Positions 1 to 6,978 of a stretch of 14,400 nucleotides of DNA are shown in pieces. The notes under the pieces were generated by a model. It was not told the origin of the DNA, made no database searches, and saw nothing but the letters and a program-made list of their open reading frames with translations. Each line of letters starts with the position of its first letter. Position 1 is the first letter of the stretch. The position numbers and the translations under genes are program-made. This DNA comes from an uncultured Eubacteriales bacterium (lineage in GTDB: Bacteria > Bacillota > Clostridia > Lachnospirales > Lachnospiraceae): the NCBI GenBank assembly GCA_900321525.1, contig ONWL01000014.1, positions 1 through 14,400 of the forward strand, read 5' to 3'.

Positions 1-61
1 TTTACCGACGCACATCCTCGATAACATCCATCCACATCCACTCTGGCTTTTATTGCTGCAC

Positions 62-101
62 CGCCCCCTTTTTCTTACTACCATACCAGAAAAAGGAGGC
101 G
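62..101. repeat. Inverted repeat with 14-nt arms
   Basis: Positions 62-75 and 88-101 are reverse complements except for one mismatch, around a 12-nt loop. GC-rich bases lie at the outer ends and a run of five T/A pairs lies inside, next to the loop. This is the opposite of an intrinsic terminator, which needs a GC stem followed by Ts outside. I see no gene in 1-226, only this hairpin and the one at 128-156. It may be a transcript-end structure or part of a regulatory region for a gene left of the window. Function unknown. Confidence 0.55.
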
Positions 102-127
102 TTGTTCACAAGTTATTTACGCATGTG

Positions 128-156
128 TTTGTCCTGGGCACTTGCCCCAAGACAAA
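128..156 (-). terminator. Hairpin downstream of the phosphofructokinase; possible terminator
   Basis: The arms 128-139 and 144-156 pair with one mismatch and one bulge around a 4-nt loop, giving a stable GC-containing stem. It starts about 70 nt past the stop codon of the phosphofructokinase gene, where a transcript end is expected. On the minus strand no T-run follows it. On the plus strand a T5 run follows after about seven bases. It is therefore not a textbook terminator in either direction, and the assignment is tentative. Confidence 0.35.
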
Positions 157-226
157 CCATCTGTTTTTCTATCCCTTTTGATTGGAGAAGCAAACTGCCA
201 TTTTACAGTATGGGAAACGTACCGGT

Positions 227-1471
227 TTATCTTCTGTTTGCCGGATGCAGATGATCCACTGCAATGTAATCCGGTATGCCATCCTCAGACGGCTGCGTGA
301 CCGTTCCCTGTACCAATGGCTTCAAATATGTAACCAACTCCTCTGTCACATCATTGCCGGCTGCATTGATCCATTCTCTCGGAATCTTCTTCTCCTGGTT
401 GGCCACCAGCACAATCGGACAGGTGCCATACTCTACTGCATATGGTGCGTTGCCGGTACGGGTCAGGATCACCATCTCACCGGTCTTGCCTGCCAGTGCA
501 GCTGCAACAGCCTGTCTGCCCAATTCCATAGACTCTTCCAAATCTGTGGCGGAAGTACAGTGTCCGGCTCCACGCTGCAATACATTCAACTCCACAGAAC
601 GAACCTTACAGCCAAAATGCTTGGTGATCAGTCCTTCTAAACATTTCCCTGCACCACTTAACATCGTATGTCCAAACTGGTCTACCTGTGCGGTCTGGGC
701 AGAAATATAATTGCCCTCTGCATCATGAATCCCCTCAGACACCGCAATCAGCACATGCTCGTCCCGATCCGCATAATATGTCACATCCTTTACAAACTGC
801 TCCTCAGAGAAATCCACCTCCGGCAAATAAATCAGCTGAGGTGCAATGTTGCACTCTGTCCGTGCCAGTGCGGCAGATGCAGTCAGCCAGCCTGCATTTC
901 GTCCCATAATCTCCACAATGACAATGCTTCTGGTATTGTAAATGGCAGTATCATAACTGATTTCACGCATGGATGTGGCAATGTACTTTGCCGCAGAGCC
1001 AAATCCCGGTGTATGATCCATGCCTGCCAGATCATTGTCGATGGTCTTTGGCACACCGATCACCTGTACCGGTACATGGTACTCTTTTGCATAACCGGAC
1101 AACTTTAATACGGTATCCATGGAATCATTACCGCCAATATAAAAGACATACCCAATGTCATATTTTTCAAAAATAGAGAAAATCTTCTCATAATCAGAAT
1201 GGGTATACTCCTGAGGCAGACGATACCGACAGGATCCCAGATACATAGCCGGTGTCACTTTCAGCTGGTTTAATTTCTCCTCTTCCCCTGCGAAAATCTC
1301 TGTCAGATTCAACAGATCATCCCGAATCACACCCTGAATGCCATTCAGGGCACCATAAATGATTCCCAGTTCTTCTGTTTGTAGTACTCCCTCGATGATG
1401 CCTGCCAGACTGGCATTGATTGCCGCAGTTGGACCGCCGGACTGTGCCACCAAACAATTTTTCCCTGCCAT
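227..1471 (-). CDS. pfp: 6-phosphofructokinase, probably pyrophosphate-dependent
   Basis: Glycolytic enzyme of the PfkA superfamily, phosphorylating fructose 6-phosphate in the cytoplasm. The 414-residue protein has an N-terminal SGGPTAAINAS loop (11-21), a YIGGNDSMD phosphoryl-donor motif (111-119), the catalytic PKTIDND motif (141-147) and a fructose-phosphate-binding MGRNAGWL motif (189-196). Asp in GGND and Lys in PKTIDND replace the Gly residues of ATP-dependent enzymes. In this family that pair marks use of pyrophosphate, making the step reversible. The start was chosen at 1471 because an AGAGGAG sequence lies 10 nt upstream and the protein then begins directly with the conserved first strand; an open frame extends further upstream but through a repeat. 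The gene is transcribed alone, from a promoter at 1578-1605. Donor specificity is inferred from residues, not shown. Confidence 0.93.
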   Translation of the reverse strand: MAGKNCLVAQSGGPTAAINASLAGIIEGVLQTEELGIIYGALNGIQGVIRDDLLNLTEIFAGEEEKLNQLKVTPAMYLGSCRYRLPQEYTHSDYEKIFSIFEKYDIGYVFYIGGNDSMDTVLKLSGYAKEYHVPVQVIGVPKTIDNDLAGMDHTPGFGSAAKYIATSMREISYDTAIYNTRSIVIVEIMGRNAGWLTASAALARTECNIAPQLIYLPEVDFSEEQFVKDVTYYADRDEHVLIAVSEGIHDAEGNYISAQTAQVDQFGHTMLSGAGKCLEGLITKHFGCKVRSVELNVLQRGAGHCTSATDLEESMELGRQAVAAALAGKTGEMVILTRTGNAPYAVEYGTCPIVLVANQEKKIPREWINAAGNDVTEELVTYLKPLVQGTVTQPSEDGIPDYIAVDHLHPANRR

Positions 1472-1504
1472 AGTGTATATTCTCCTCTCGGTATAGGTTT
1501 TATG

Positions 1505-1571
1505 AGGCAATTGCGAAACTCTTTGAACAGACAAAAAATAGCCTGCACATCAAAAATTTTTTCATTTGCCT
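1505..1571 (-). repeat. Palindromic repeat copy A (short form), forming the phosphofructokinase leader
   Basis: This copy shares with copies B and C the terminal sequence AGGNNATTGCGAAAC (1505-1519), then CTTTGA, AGCCTG (1540-1545) and CATCAAAAATTTT (1548-1560). It lacks the right arm (ggcgttcggtgccat and the second terminal repeat) seen in B and C. Its ends can still pair as AGGCAA with TTGCCT. Relative to the predicted promoter, the element begins almost at +1 and ends 33 nt before the start codon, so it makes up most of the 5' untranslated region. Confidence 0.75.
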
Positions 1572-1577
1572 ATACAG

Positions 1578-1605
1578 ATTTTATATAAGGAGTATAACAT
1601 ATCAA
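1578..1605 (-). promoter_or_regulatory. Predicted promoter of the phosphofructokinase gene
   Basis: On the minus strand a -35 TTGATA (1600-1605) and a -10 TAAAAT (1578-1583) are separated by 16 bp. An alternative -10, TATAAA, overlaps with shorter spacing. The predicted start of transcription is near 1570, giving a leader of about 100 nt that consists mainly of repeat copy A. Confidence 0.55.
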
Positions 1606-1715
1606 TTTCTGTTTTGCAATCCGTACCTTTTCGTGTTTTTAATTTCATGGTTTTTTGTAATCACAGAAATCTTCTCCTGCCCATTTAGCAAAACCACCAA
1701 TATTGCGTTGGTTTC

Positions 1716-1735
1716 TATTCCATTTTTATGGAATA
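1716..1735. promoter_or_regulatory. 8-bp perfect inverted repeat, possible operator upstream of the XRE regulator
   Basis: TATTCCAT and ATGGAATA are exact reverse complements around a TTTT loop, in the AT-rich spacer between two divergent genes, just upstream of a candidate promoter for the XRE regulator. A self-regulated repressor would be expected to bind here, but nothing in the sequence proves it. The spacer 1606-1742 otherwise holds no convincing gene. Confidence 0.35.
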
Positions 1736-1742
1736 ATTCTGT

Positions 1743-1770
1743 TTTACCTATTTCCGGTTTCCAGTAAAAT
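1743..1770 (+). promoter_or_regulatory. Candidate promoter of the XRE/BMP-fusion unit
   Basis: A -35 TTTACC (1743-1748) and a -10 TAAAAT (1765-1770) have 16-bp spacing, about 40 bp before the start codon of the XRE gene. The -35 is weak and the region is AT-rich, so other placements are possible. Confidence 0.35.
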
Positions 1771-1811
1771 AAAAACAGTCGCAACTATTTATTTTTTTGC
1801 AAAGGAGCGTT

Positions 1812-2147
1812 ATGATGATACCAAAGATTGACTACACGTTGGTAGGACGACGTATGAAACATCTGCGAAAAATACAGGGATATACCCAGGAGCAGATAGC
1901 AGAAGAACTTGGCGTAACCGTTGCATTTATCAGCAATATCGAAAACAACCGTACCAAACTGAATCTGCGTATCCTGACGTATTACGCAGACCTACTGCAC
2001 GTTTCTATTGACTATATTTTATTTGCATATGAAGAAGATCAGTTGTCCATGCAGCTGGAACAAGAAATCATGACACAACTGCAATTATTTTCCGTAGAAG
2101 AAAAGCAAACCATATTGAAGGTGTTAAAAGCCATTCACTCTAATTGA
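1812..2147 (+). CDS. XRE-family helix-turn-helix transcriptional regulator
   Basis: A 111-residue cytoplasmic DNA-binding protein. The Cro/C1-type HTH fills about residues 7-66 and includes MKHLRKIQGYTQEQIAEELG, the recognition-helix region VTVAFISNIENNR, and the LRILTYYADLLHVSIDYIL tail typical of the fold. The remaining about 45 residues form a short helical, acidic C-terminus with no ligand-binding domain. An AAAGGAG site (1801-1807) precedes two adjacent ATG codons at 1812 and 1815. I give the first; the second has slightly better spacing. The stop codon is 22 nt before the next gene, so the two are probably co-transcribed, and it may act together with that larger sensor-like protein. Its target is unknown; a palindrome at 1716-1735 is a candidate. 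Confidence 0.88.
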   Translation: MMIPKIDYTLVGRRMKHLRKIQGYTQEQIAEELGVTVAFISNIENNRTKLNLRILTYYADLLHVSIDYILFAYEEDQLSMQLEQEIMTQLQLFSVEEKQTILKVLKAIHSN

Positions 2148-2169
2148 GAGATCACAATGGAGGATTTTT

Positions 2170-4077
2170 ATGTCGCAAAATGATTATAACAAAGCACTGA
2201 AAGCCGGTCAAAAAGAATACCAAGCAAGAGTTCACCAGAATCTGTCTCCCTATGTGCCGACTTTAGATGATATTTTAGACAAAGCCAATATTGAATGCGA
2301 AGTCAAAGTAGGTCTGATGCAGATTCCGGCAGAACGACTGGTGGGAACTTATGCTGCCGGCAGACAGACCGCACTTGCTTACAACTTTATGCCTTTGCTC
2401 TCCGCAGACACAGAGTTTGCCAGTAAATGGAGTAATCTGTGTGATGCCCATCTCAGTGAAGGCATCCGGGACCCCATCAAAGCCTATGAATACATGAACT
2501 ACTACTATGTAGTAGAAGGCAACAAGCGGGTCAGCGTACTGAAATTTTTTGGTGCTGTCACCATTGCCGGAAACGTAACCCGTATCATTCCCAAACGCAC
2601 AGAGGAAAAAGAAAACAAAATCTACTTTGAATATCTGGACTTTTTCAAAGCTACTGGTATCAACTATATTTATTTTTCTCAGGAAGGCAGCTTTGATAAA
2701 CTGATGAAACTCATCGGCAAGGCTTATACCGATGTGTGGAGTGATGATGATCATATTGATTTCCGCTCTGCTTATATCAATTTCAAAAAAGCATACCAGG
2801 AAAAAGACGGTGTAACCGTTGGAGATGCCATGCTGGTATATTTGGATGTGTTCGGCTATGAAGATTTGAAAAATGCCACTCTGGCAGAAATCCGACAAAA
2901 CATCCAAAAAGTAAAAGAAGAATTTGTTGTTTCCGTAGATGAGACTTCTGTGGAGCTGGTACTTGATCCTAACGATGCCACCCAGAAAAAAAGTCTGTTA
3001 AATAAGATTCTGCCGGATTCCACTCCAAAATCTCTAAAGGTTGCTTTTATCCACGACCGAAACGGAGAAACATCCAGCTGGACTTATGCCCATGAACTGG
3101 GACGTACCTATGTAGAACAGGTGCTTTCCGACAAGGTAACCACAGTGGCTTACACAGATGTATCCGGGGAAGAAGAAACCTTCCACACCATTGAACAGGC
3201 CATTGCCGACGGATGTACGGTCATTTTTACCACTGCTTCCCAAATGGTAGATGCCAGTCTCCGTTCCGCAGTAGAGCATCCCAATGTAAAAATTCTAAAT
3301 TGCTCACTCAATGCATCCCACAGCTACATCCGTACCTATTATGCCCGTATGTATGAAGCAAAATTCCTTGCCGGTGCACTGGCTTCCATCATGTCAGAAG
3401 TAGATGACATCGGATATGTGGCAGGATACCCAGTATATGGTGCCATTTCCAGCATCAATGCCTTTGCACAGGGTGCCAAAATGATGAATCCCAGAGTACG
3501 GGTGCATCTGTTATGGTCTGCACAAAAAGGCATCCAGGTAACAGAAGAATTGAAGAAAAACAACATTACCTATGTATCTTACCACGAGATGATTCGTCCA
3601 AATGAGGAAAGCCGTCAGTATGGACTGTTTCATATCAATCCGGATGGCTCCACCGCTTCCGTTGCCATGCCCATCTGGGACTGGGGCAAGCTATATGAAC
3701 TGATTTTGCGAGCCATCTTAAACGGCAAATGGAAGGTAGATGACACAGACGGAAAGGCACTGAATTACTGGTGGGGCATGTCAGCCGGTGTCATCGACAT
3801 CCTATATTCCACTAAACTGCCTTTTGCCACCCGCCGTCTCATTGACTTTTTACGGGCGAGTATCATCAAAGGAGAGTTCGAACCTTTTGCCGGATTGCTC
3901 TATGCCCAAAACGGGGTTCCCATCCAGACCGATCCGGATTCCAGGCTAACTTTTGAACAAATTGCAAGTATGGACTGGTTAGATGAAAGCGTGGTGGGAC
4001 ACATTCCCACTACAGAGGAATTAAATGAGGAAGCAGAGCCTTTAGTCAACTTGCAGGGGGTCAATCCCACAGCATAA
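2170..4077 (+). CDS. Cytosolic fusion: ParB-like N-terminal region plus BMP (PnrA/Med-type) ligand-binding domain
   Basis: This 635-residue protein has an N-terminal half without an obvious catalytic assignment. It contains a ParB/Srx-like stretch, RDPIKAYEYMNYYYVVEGNK with following RVSVLKFFG (100-128), which resembles the PI...yyvveGnkR core of that fold. From about residue 288 (KSLKVAFIHDRN) to about 600 it matches the BMP/PnrA basic-membrane-protein fold, with VIFTTASQMVDAS (351-363), YYARMYEAKFLAGALAS (390-406) and DDIGYVAGYPVYG (412-424). Members of this fold bind nucleosides in several bacteria. Automated annotation would call it an ABC-transporter binding protein, but there is no signal peptide or lipobox, and no ABC permease or ATPase is nearby. 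It should therefore act in the cytoplasm, perhaps as a ligand sensor for the XRE regulator 22 nt upstream. A GGAGG site six bases before the ATG fixes the start. Confidence 0.85.
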   Translation: MSQNDYNKALKAGQKEYQARVHQNLSPYVPTLDDILDKANIECEVKVGLMQIPAERLVGTYAAGRQTALAYNFMPLLSADTEFASKWSNLCDAHLSEGIRDPIKAYEYMNYYYVVEGNKRVSVLKFFGAVTIAGNVTRIIPKRTEEKENKIYFEYLDFFKATGINYIYFSQEGSFDKLMKLIGKAYTDVWSDDDHIDFRSAYINFKKAYQEKDGVTVGDAMLVYLDVFGYEDLKNATLAEIRQNIQKVKEEFVVSVDETSVELVLDPNDATQKKSLLNKILPDSTPKSLKVAFIHDRNGETSSWTYAHELGRTYVEQVLSDKVTTVAYTDVSGEEETFHTIEQAIADGCTVIFTTASQMVDASLRSAVEHPNVKILNCSLNASHSYIRTYYARMYEAKFLAGALASIMSEVDDIGYVAGYPVYGAISSINAFAQGAKMMNPRVRVHLLWSAQKGIQVTEELKKNNITYVSYHEMIRPNEESRQYGLFHINPDGSTASVAMPIWDWGKLYELILRAILNGKWKVDDTDGKALNYWWGMSAGVIDILYSTKLPFATRRLIDFLRASIIKGEFEPFAGLLYAQNGVPIQTDPDSRLTFEQIASMDWLDESVVGHIPTTEELNEEAEPLVNLQGVNPTA

Positions 4078-4112
4078 CAACTTCTTATTTATCTCTGCAT
4101 AATGTATCCGAG

Positions 4113-4202
4113 ATGCAGTCCGCTATGTGGATTTCGTCACAGATAGAAATGCAGTCACAGCAGCAAGCACAATATATAGAAAGAATGAGCGCACTGTTAT
4201 GA
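4113..4202 (+). CDS. Possible small ORF overlapping the phosphoesterase start
   Basis: A 29-codon frame (MQSAMWISS...MSALL) ends in a TGA that overlaps the ATG of the next gene as ATGA, the same coupling used in the que operon. It is Gln-rich in the middle and lies in the 121-nt gap after the BMP-fusion gene. The same frame is open upstream to 4029, without a good start codon. No strong ribosome binding site precedes 4113. It could be a coupling peptide, the remains of a longer C-terminus of the upstream gene, or chance. Confidence 0.25.
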   Translation: MQSAMWISSQIEMQSQQQAQYIERMSALL

Positions 4203-4801
4203 AGATTTTAATACTTTCTGATGAAGAAGTCAAAACACTGTGGGACTACTTCGATAAAGCAAAACTAGACGGCATTGATCTGGTCATCTCCTGCGGTGAC
4301 TTAGACCCGGATTACCTGTCTTTCATTGCCACTTTTACCCATGCCCCTGTATTGTATGTACACGGCAACCACGATACCAAATATGATGAACATCCCCCGC
4401 TGGGCTGTATCTGCATCGAAAACCGGGTTTACAAATTCAATGGTGTGAAAATCGCCGGATTCGGAGGATGCGTGCGCTACTCCAACGAAGATTCCCATAT
4501 GTACACCCAGTTTCAGATGTTCAAGCAGGTCTTGAAACTGCTGCCCTCTGTATTCTTCCGCCGGGGGCTGGACATCATAGTCACCCATGCGCCGGCATAC
4601 CAGTTAGGTGATGCTCCCGATCCGGCACATGTGGGATTCAAGGCTTTTGTCCATCTCATGGATTGGTGCCATCCCAAATATCTGCTCCACGGACATGTGC
4701 ATGGCAATTATGGTCAGAAATTCAATCGAGTGATTTCTTATAAGGATACCACCATCATCAATGGATTTCGGGAGTATGTGCTGGAATATGAACAGGAGTA
4801 G
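4199..4801 (+). CDS. Metallophosphoesterase family protein with altered first motif
   Basis: A 200-residue calcineurin-like phosphoesterase, probably cytoplasmic. The dinuclear-metal motifs appear in order: SDEE (7-10) in place of the usual D-x-H, GD (33-34), GNHD (56-59), THAP (129-132) and GHVH (165-168). All metal ligands are present except the first-motif histidine, which is Glu. This may tune metal choice or activity. The start at 4199 gives a protein beginning MKILILSD, the normal first strand. The GTG at 4127 would add 24 unconserved-looking residues. The ribosome binding site is poor, and translation may depend on coupling to the frame ending at 4202. It lies in one direction with the XRE and BMP-fusion genes and is nine nt from the transporter. 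The substrate is not predictable from sequence. Confidence 0.8.
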   Translation: MKILILSDEEVKTLWDYFDKAKLDGIDLVISCGDLDPDYLSFIATFTHAPVLYVHGNHDTKYDEHPPLGCICIENRVYKFNGVKIAGFGGCVRYSNEDSHMYTQFQMFKQVLKLLPSVFFRRGLDIIVTHAPAYQLGDAPDPAHVGFKAFVHLMDWCHPKYLLHGHVHGNYGQKFNRVISYKDTTIINGFREYVLEYEQE

Positions 4802-4810
4802 AAGATTGTT

Positions 4811-5755
4811 ATGGAGAATTTGATTTTTAGTTTAAATGCTACCGTTCCCATCTTTCTCATGATGGTAGCAGGGATGCTGTTTCGCAAAATGGGGATCTTT
4901 ACCAAAGAAGTGACCGCAAAAATGAACAAATTTGTGTTCACCATCGCCCTGCCGGCCCTGCTCTTTCAGGACATTTCCAGTGCGGATTTTTATGATGTGT
5001 GGGATAGCCGGTATGTGCTGTTTTGTTTTGTAGTCACCTTAGGATGCATCCTGTTTGTATGTGCCCTCTCTGCACTGTTAAAAGACAAAAGCGTACAGGG
5101 GGAATTCGTGCAGGCTGCCTACCGAAGCAGTGCCGCCATCTTAGGCATGGCATTTGTCCAGAACATTTACGGCAACTCCGGCATGGCGCCGCTGATGATC
5201 ATCGGCACAGTACCCCTGTATAACATCATGGCAGTCATCGTATTATCGGTCATGAAGCCGGAACGAAAACCATTAGACAAACAGCTTCTGCTGACTACAT
5301 GCAAGGATATCCTCACCAATCCCATCCTCCTTGGCATCGCTGCCGGTCTGCTCTGGTCATTGTCCGGCCTGCACCAGCCCGTGATCCTGCAAAAAACCGT
5401 AAAAAATCTGGCAGTGCTTGCCACACCTTTGGGACTGATGGCAATGGGCGCATCCTTTGACTTCAAAGCAGCCTTTGCCAGTTTCCGGCTGGCTGCCGTA
5501 TGCTGTTTTTTCAAGCTCATCGGCTTTGCTGCTGTGTTTCTGCCAGTGGCGGCATGGATGGGCTTTCGCAATGAAAAGCTCATCGCCATCCTGGTCATGC
5601 TTGGCTCTGCCACCACAGTCAGCAGCTTCGTCATGGCAAAAAACATGGGGCACGAAGGCACCTTGTCCGCCAGTGCCGTCATGCTGTCCACCTTGCTGTC
5701 TGCCTTTACACTGACCGGATGGCTGTACTTGTTGAAATCTTTCAGACTGATTTAA
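4811..5755 (+). CDS. AEC (auxin efflux carrier) family transporter
   Basis: A 314-residue integral membrane protein of the AEC family, which includes malonate and other small organic-acid carriers as well as many uncharacterised permeases. About ten hydrophobic segments are visible, split into two halves by a basic loop near residues 150-160 (MKPERKPLDKQ). Family landmarks are the N-terminal NKFVFTIALPALLFQ stretch and the C-terminal SATTVSSFVMAKNMG segment. An AGGAG site lies 12 nt before the ATG, inside the end of the phosphoesterase gene, so the two are almost certainly co-transcribed. It is convergent with queF, with only nine bases between the stop codons and no clear terminator, so the two transcripts probably overlap. 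The substrate is unknown. Confidence 0.87.
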   Translation: MENLIFSLNATVPIFLMMVAGMLFRKMGIFTKEVTAKMNKFVFTIALPALLFQDISSADFYDVWDSRYVLFCFVVTLGCILFVCALSALLKDKSVQGEFVQAAYRSSAAILGMAFVQNIYGNSGMAPLMIIGTVPLYNIMAVIVLSVMKPERKPLDKQLLLTTCKDILTNPILLGIAAGLLWSLSGLHQPVILQKTVKNLAVLATPLGLMAMGASFDFKAAFASFRLAAVCCFFKLIGFAAVFLPVAAWMGFRNEKLIAILVMLGSATTVSSFVMAKNMGHEGTLSASAVMLSTLLSAFTLTGWLYLLKSFRLI

Positions 5756-5764
5756 AGGCCGGAG

Positions 5765-6262
5765 TTATCGGTTATTGACCTCTTCCGGATACAAATCATG
5801 GCGGGTCAGTCTGTCCCATGCCACCTGCTCCCACGGAGTGCCTTTTTTGCCATAGTTACAGTATGGATCGATGGAAATCCCCCCTCTTGGAAGGAATTTG
5901 CCCCACACCTCTATGTATTTGGGATCCATGAGCCGGATCAGGTCATTCATGATGATATTCACACAGTCTTCATGAAAATCCCCATGATTGCGGAAGCTGA
6001 ACAGATAGAGTTTCAAAGACTTGCTCTCTACCATCCGCTCCGACGGCACATAGGAAATATACAGGGTGGCAAAATCCGGCTGTCCCGTGATGGGACAGAG
6101 ACTTGTGAATTCCGGACAGTTAAACTTGACAAAATAATCCCTGTCCGGATGTTTGTTTGGAAATGTTTCTAACACTTCCGGAGCATAATTTGATGCATAA
6201 GTTGTTTTGTGGCTGCCCAAAAGACTGATGTTTCCTAATTCTGTTTCCTTTCTACCGCTCAT
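5765..6262 (-). CDS. queF: NADPH-dependent 7-cyano-7-deazaguanine reductase (QueF)
   Basis: Reduces the nitrile of preQ0 to the aminomethyl group of preQ1, the last free-base step before insertion into tRNA. At 165 residues it has the length of the short, unimodular QueF type. The nucleophilic Cys56 and Asp63 sit in FTSLCPITGQPDFA (52-65). ESKSLK (79-84), the hallmark NADPH-binding motif, is followed by FRNHGDFHED (90-99). The start at 6262 is set by the ATGA overlap with the queC stop codon and by an AGGAAGG site five bases upstream; the 11 extra in-frame residues further up are internal to queC. It is the last gene of the que operon, ending nine bases from the convergent AEC gene. Confidence 0.96.
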   Translation of the reverse strand: MSGRKETELGNISLLGSHKTTYASNYAPEVLETFPNKHPDRDYFVKFNCPEFTSLCPITGQPDFATLYISYVPSERMVESKSLKLYLFSFRNHGDFHEDCVNIIMNDLIRLMDPKYIEVWGKFLPRGGISIDPYCNYGKKGTPWEQVAWDRLTRHDLYPEEVNNR

Positions 6263-6951
6263 TTTACCCTTCCTTTCATCAGAGGATCCATCCATCCATT
6301 TGCCGCAAATGCTGCCATCCTATCTCTGCAGGTACCGCAAAGACCACAGGGCTGTTCTCCCCCTTCATAGCAGCTCCAGGTCAGTTCATAAGGAACCCCA
6401 AGCTCCATGCCCAGCCGCACCACATCCGCTTTGGTCTGCTCTACAAAAGGCGCCTGGATGCGAAGCGCTTCTCCGCTTCCCGTAAAAATTGCCTCATTCA
6501 TGGCCTGATTAAACCGGATAGAACAATCCGGATAGGCGTTGCCTGCGGCATCATCACTGTGTGCGCCGTAATAAATCACGCTGCATCCATTGGACAATGC
6601 AATGCTTGCGGCAGAAGCAAGGAACAATCCATTCCGAAAGGGCACATAAGTAGAAACTGTCTGTCCCTGTGTCTCTGCCAACTGTTCGGCATAACTTTCC
6701 TTTGGAATCTCCCTGTCAGACCCCTGTAACAGGGCACAGTCCGAATCCGCAAACAACAACGCCAGATCCAGTGTCTTCCACTTCACCCCATAATAGGCTG
6801 CGATCTGTCTGGCTGCCTGTAGTTCCTTTTCATGTTTCTGCCCATACCATACCGAAAGGGCAATCACATTCTCTGCCCCATACTGTTTCACAGCAATCGC
6901 CAGACATGTTGCGCTGTCCAGACCGCCGCTTAATAAAACCAGTGCTTTCAT
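6259..6951 (-). CDS. queC: 7-cyano-7-deazaguanine synthase (QueC)
   Basis: ATP-dependent conversion of 7-carboxy-7-deazaguanine and ammonia to preQ0. The 230-residue protein opens with the PP-loop SGGLDSAT (8-15) of the adenylating N-type ATPase fold and ends with the zinc-binding cysteines C194, C202, C205 and C208 (SCYEGGEQPCGLCGTC). The start at 6951 follows an AAGGAG site five bases upstream and gives the standard MKALVLLSGG beginning; an in-frame extension into the upstream repeat is not used. It is translationally coupled to queF by a 4-nt overlap. Unlike the tightly joined queD-queE pair, it is separated from queE by 252 bp filled by repeat copy B, which could lower or decouple its expression. 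Confidence 0.96.
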   Translation of the reverse strand: MKALVLLSGGLDSATCLAIAVKQYGAENVIALSVWYGQKHEKELQAARQIAAYYGVKWKTLDLALLFADSDCALLQGSDREIPKESYAEQLAETQGQTVSTYVPFRNGLFLASAASIALSNGCSVIYYGAHSDDAAGNAYPDCSIRFNQAMNEAIFTGSGEALRIQAPFVEQTKADVVRLGMELGVPYELTWSCYEGGEQPCGLCGTCRDRMAAFAANGWMDPLMKGRVK

Positions 6952-6978
6952 ATCTTCTCCTTTCGTTTTTTTCTGGAA

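Noticed and set aside
62..101. Intrinsic terminator
   Set aside because: The A/T pairs lie next to the loop and the GC pairs at the base, the reverse of a terminator, and no T-run follows outside the stem.
182..1176. Several open frames on the plus strand opposite the phosphofructokinase gene
   Set aside because: They are antisense to a gene with clear catalytic motifs, their translations are Cys/His/Pro-rich without family motifs, and they lack ribosome binding sites.
1602..1784. 60-codon minus-strand frame in the pfp-XRE spacer
   Set aside because: It starts with TTG without a ribosome binding site, lies in AT-rich DNA and overlaps the predicted pfp promoter and the XRE promoter. No recognisable protein.
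2170..4077. Annotation as an ABC-transporter substrate-binding lipoprotein
   Set aside because: There is no signal peptide or lipobox at the N-terminus, the BMP domain begins only near residue 288, and no ABC permease or ATPase is adjacent.
5167..5691. 174-codon frame opposite the AEC transporter gene
   Set aside because: It is the antisense shadow of a membrane-protein gene. The plus-strand product has family motifs and hydrophobic segments; this one has none.
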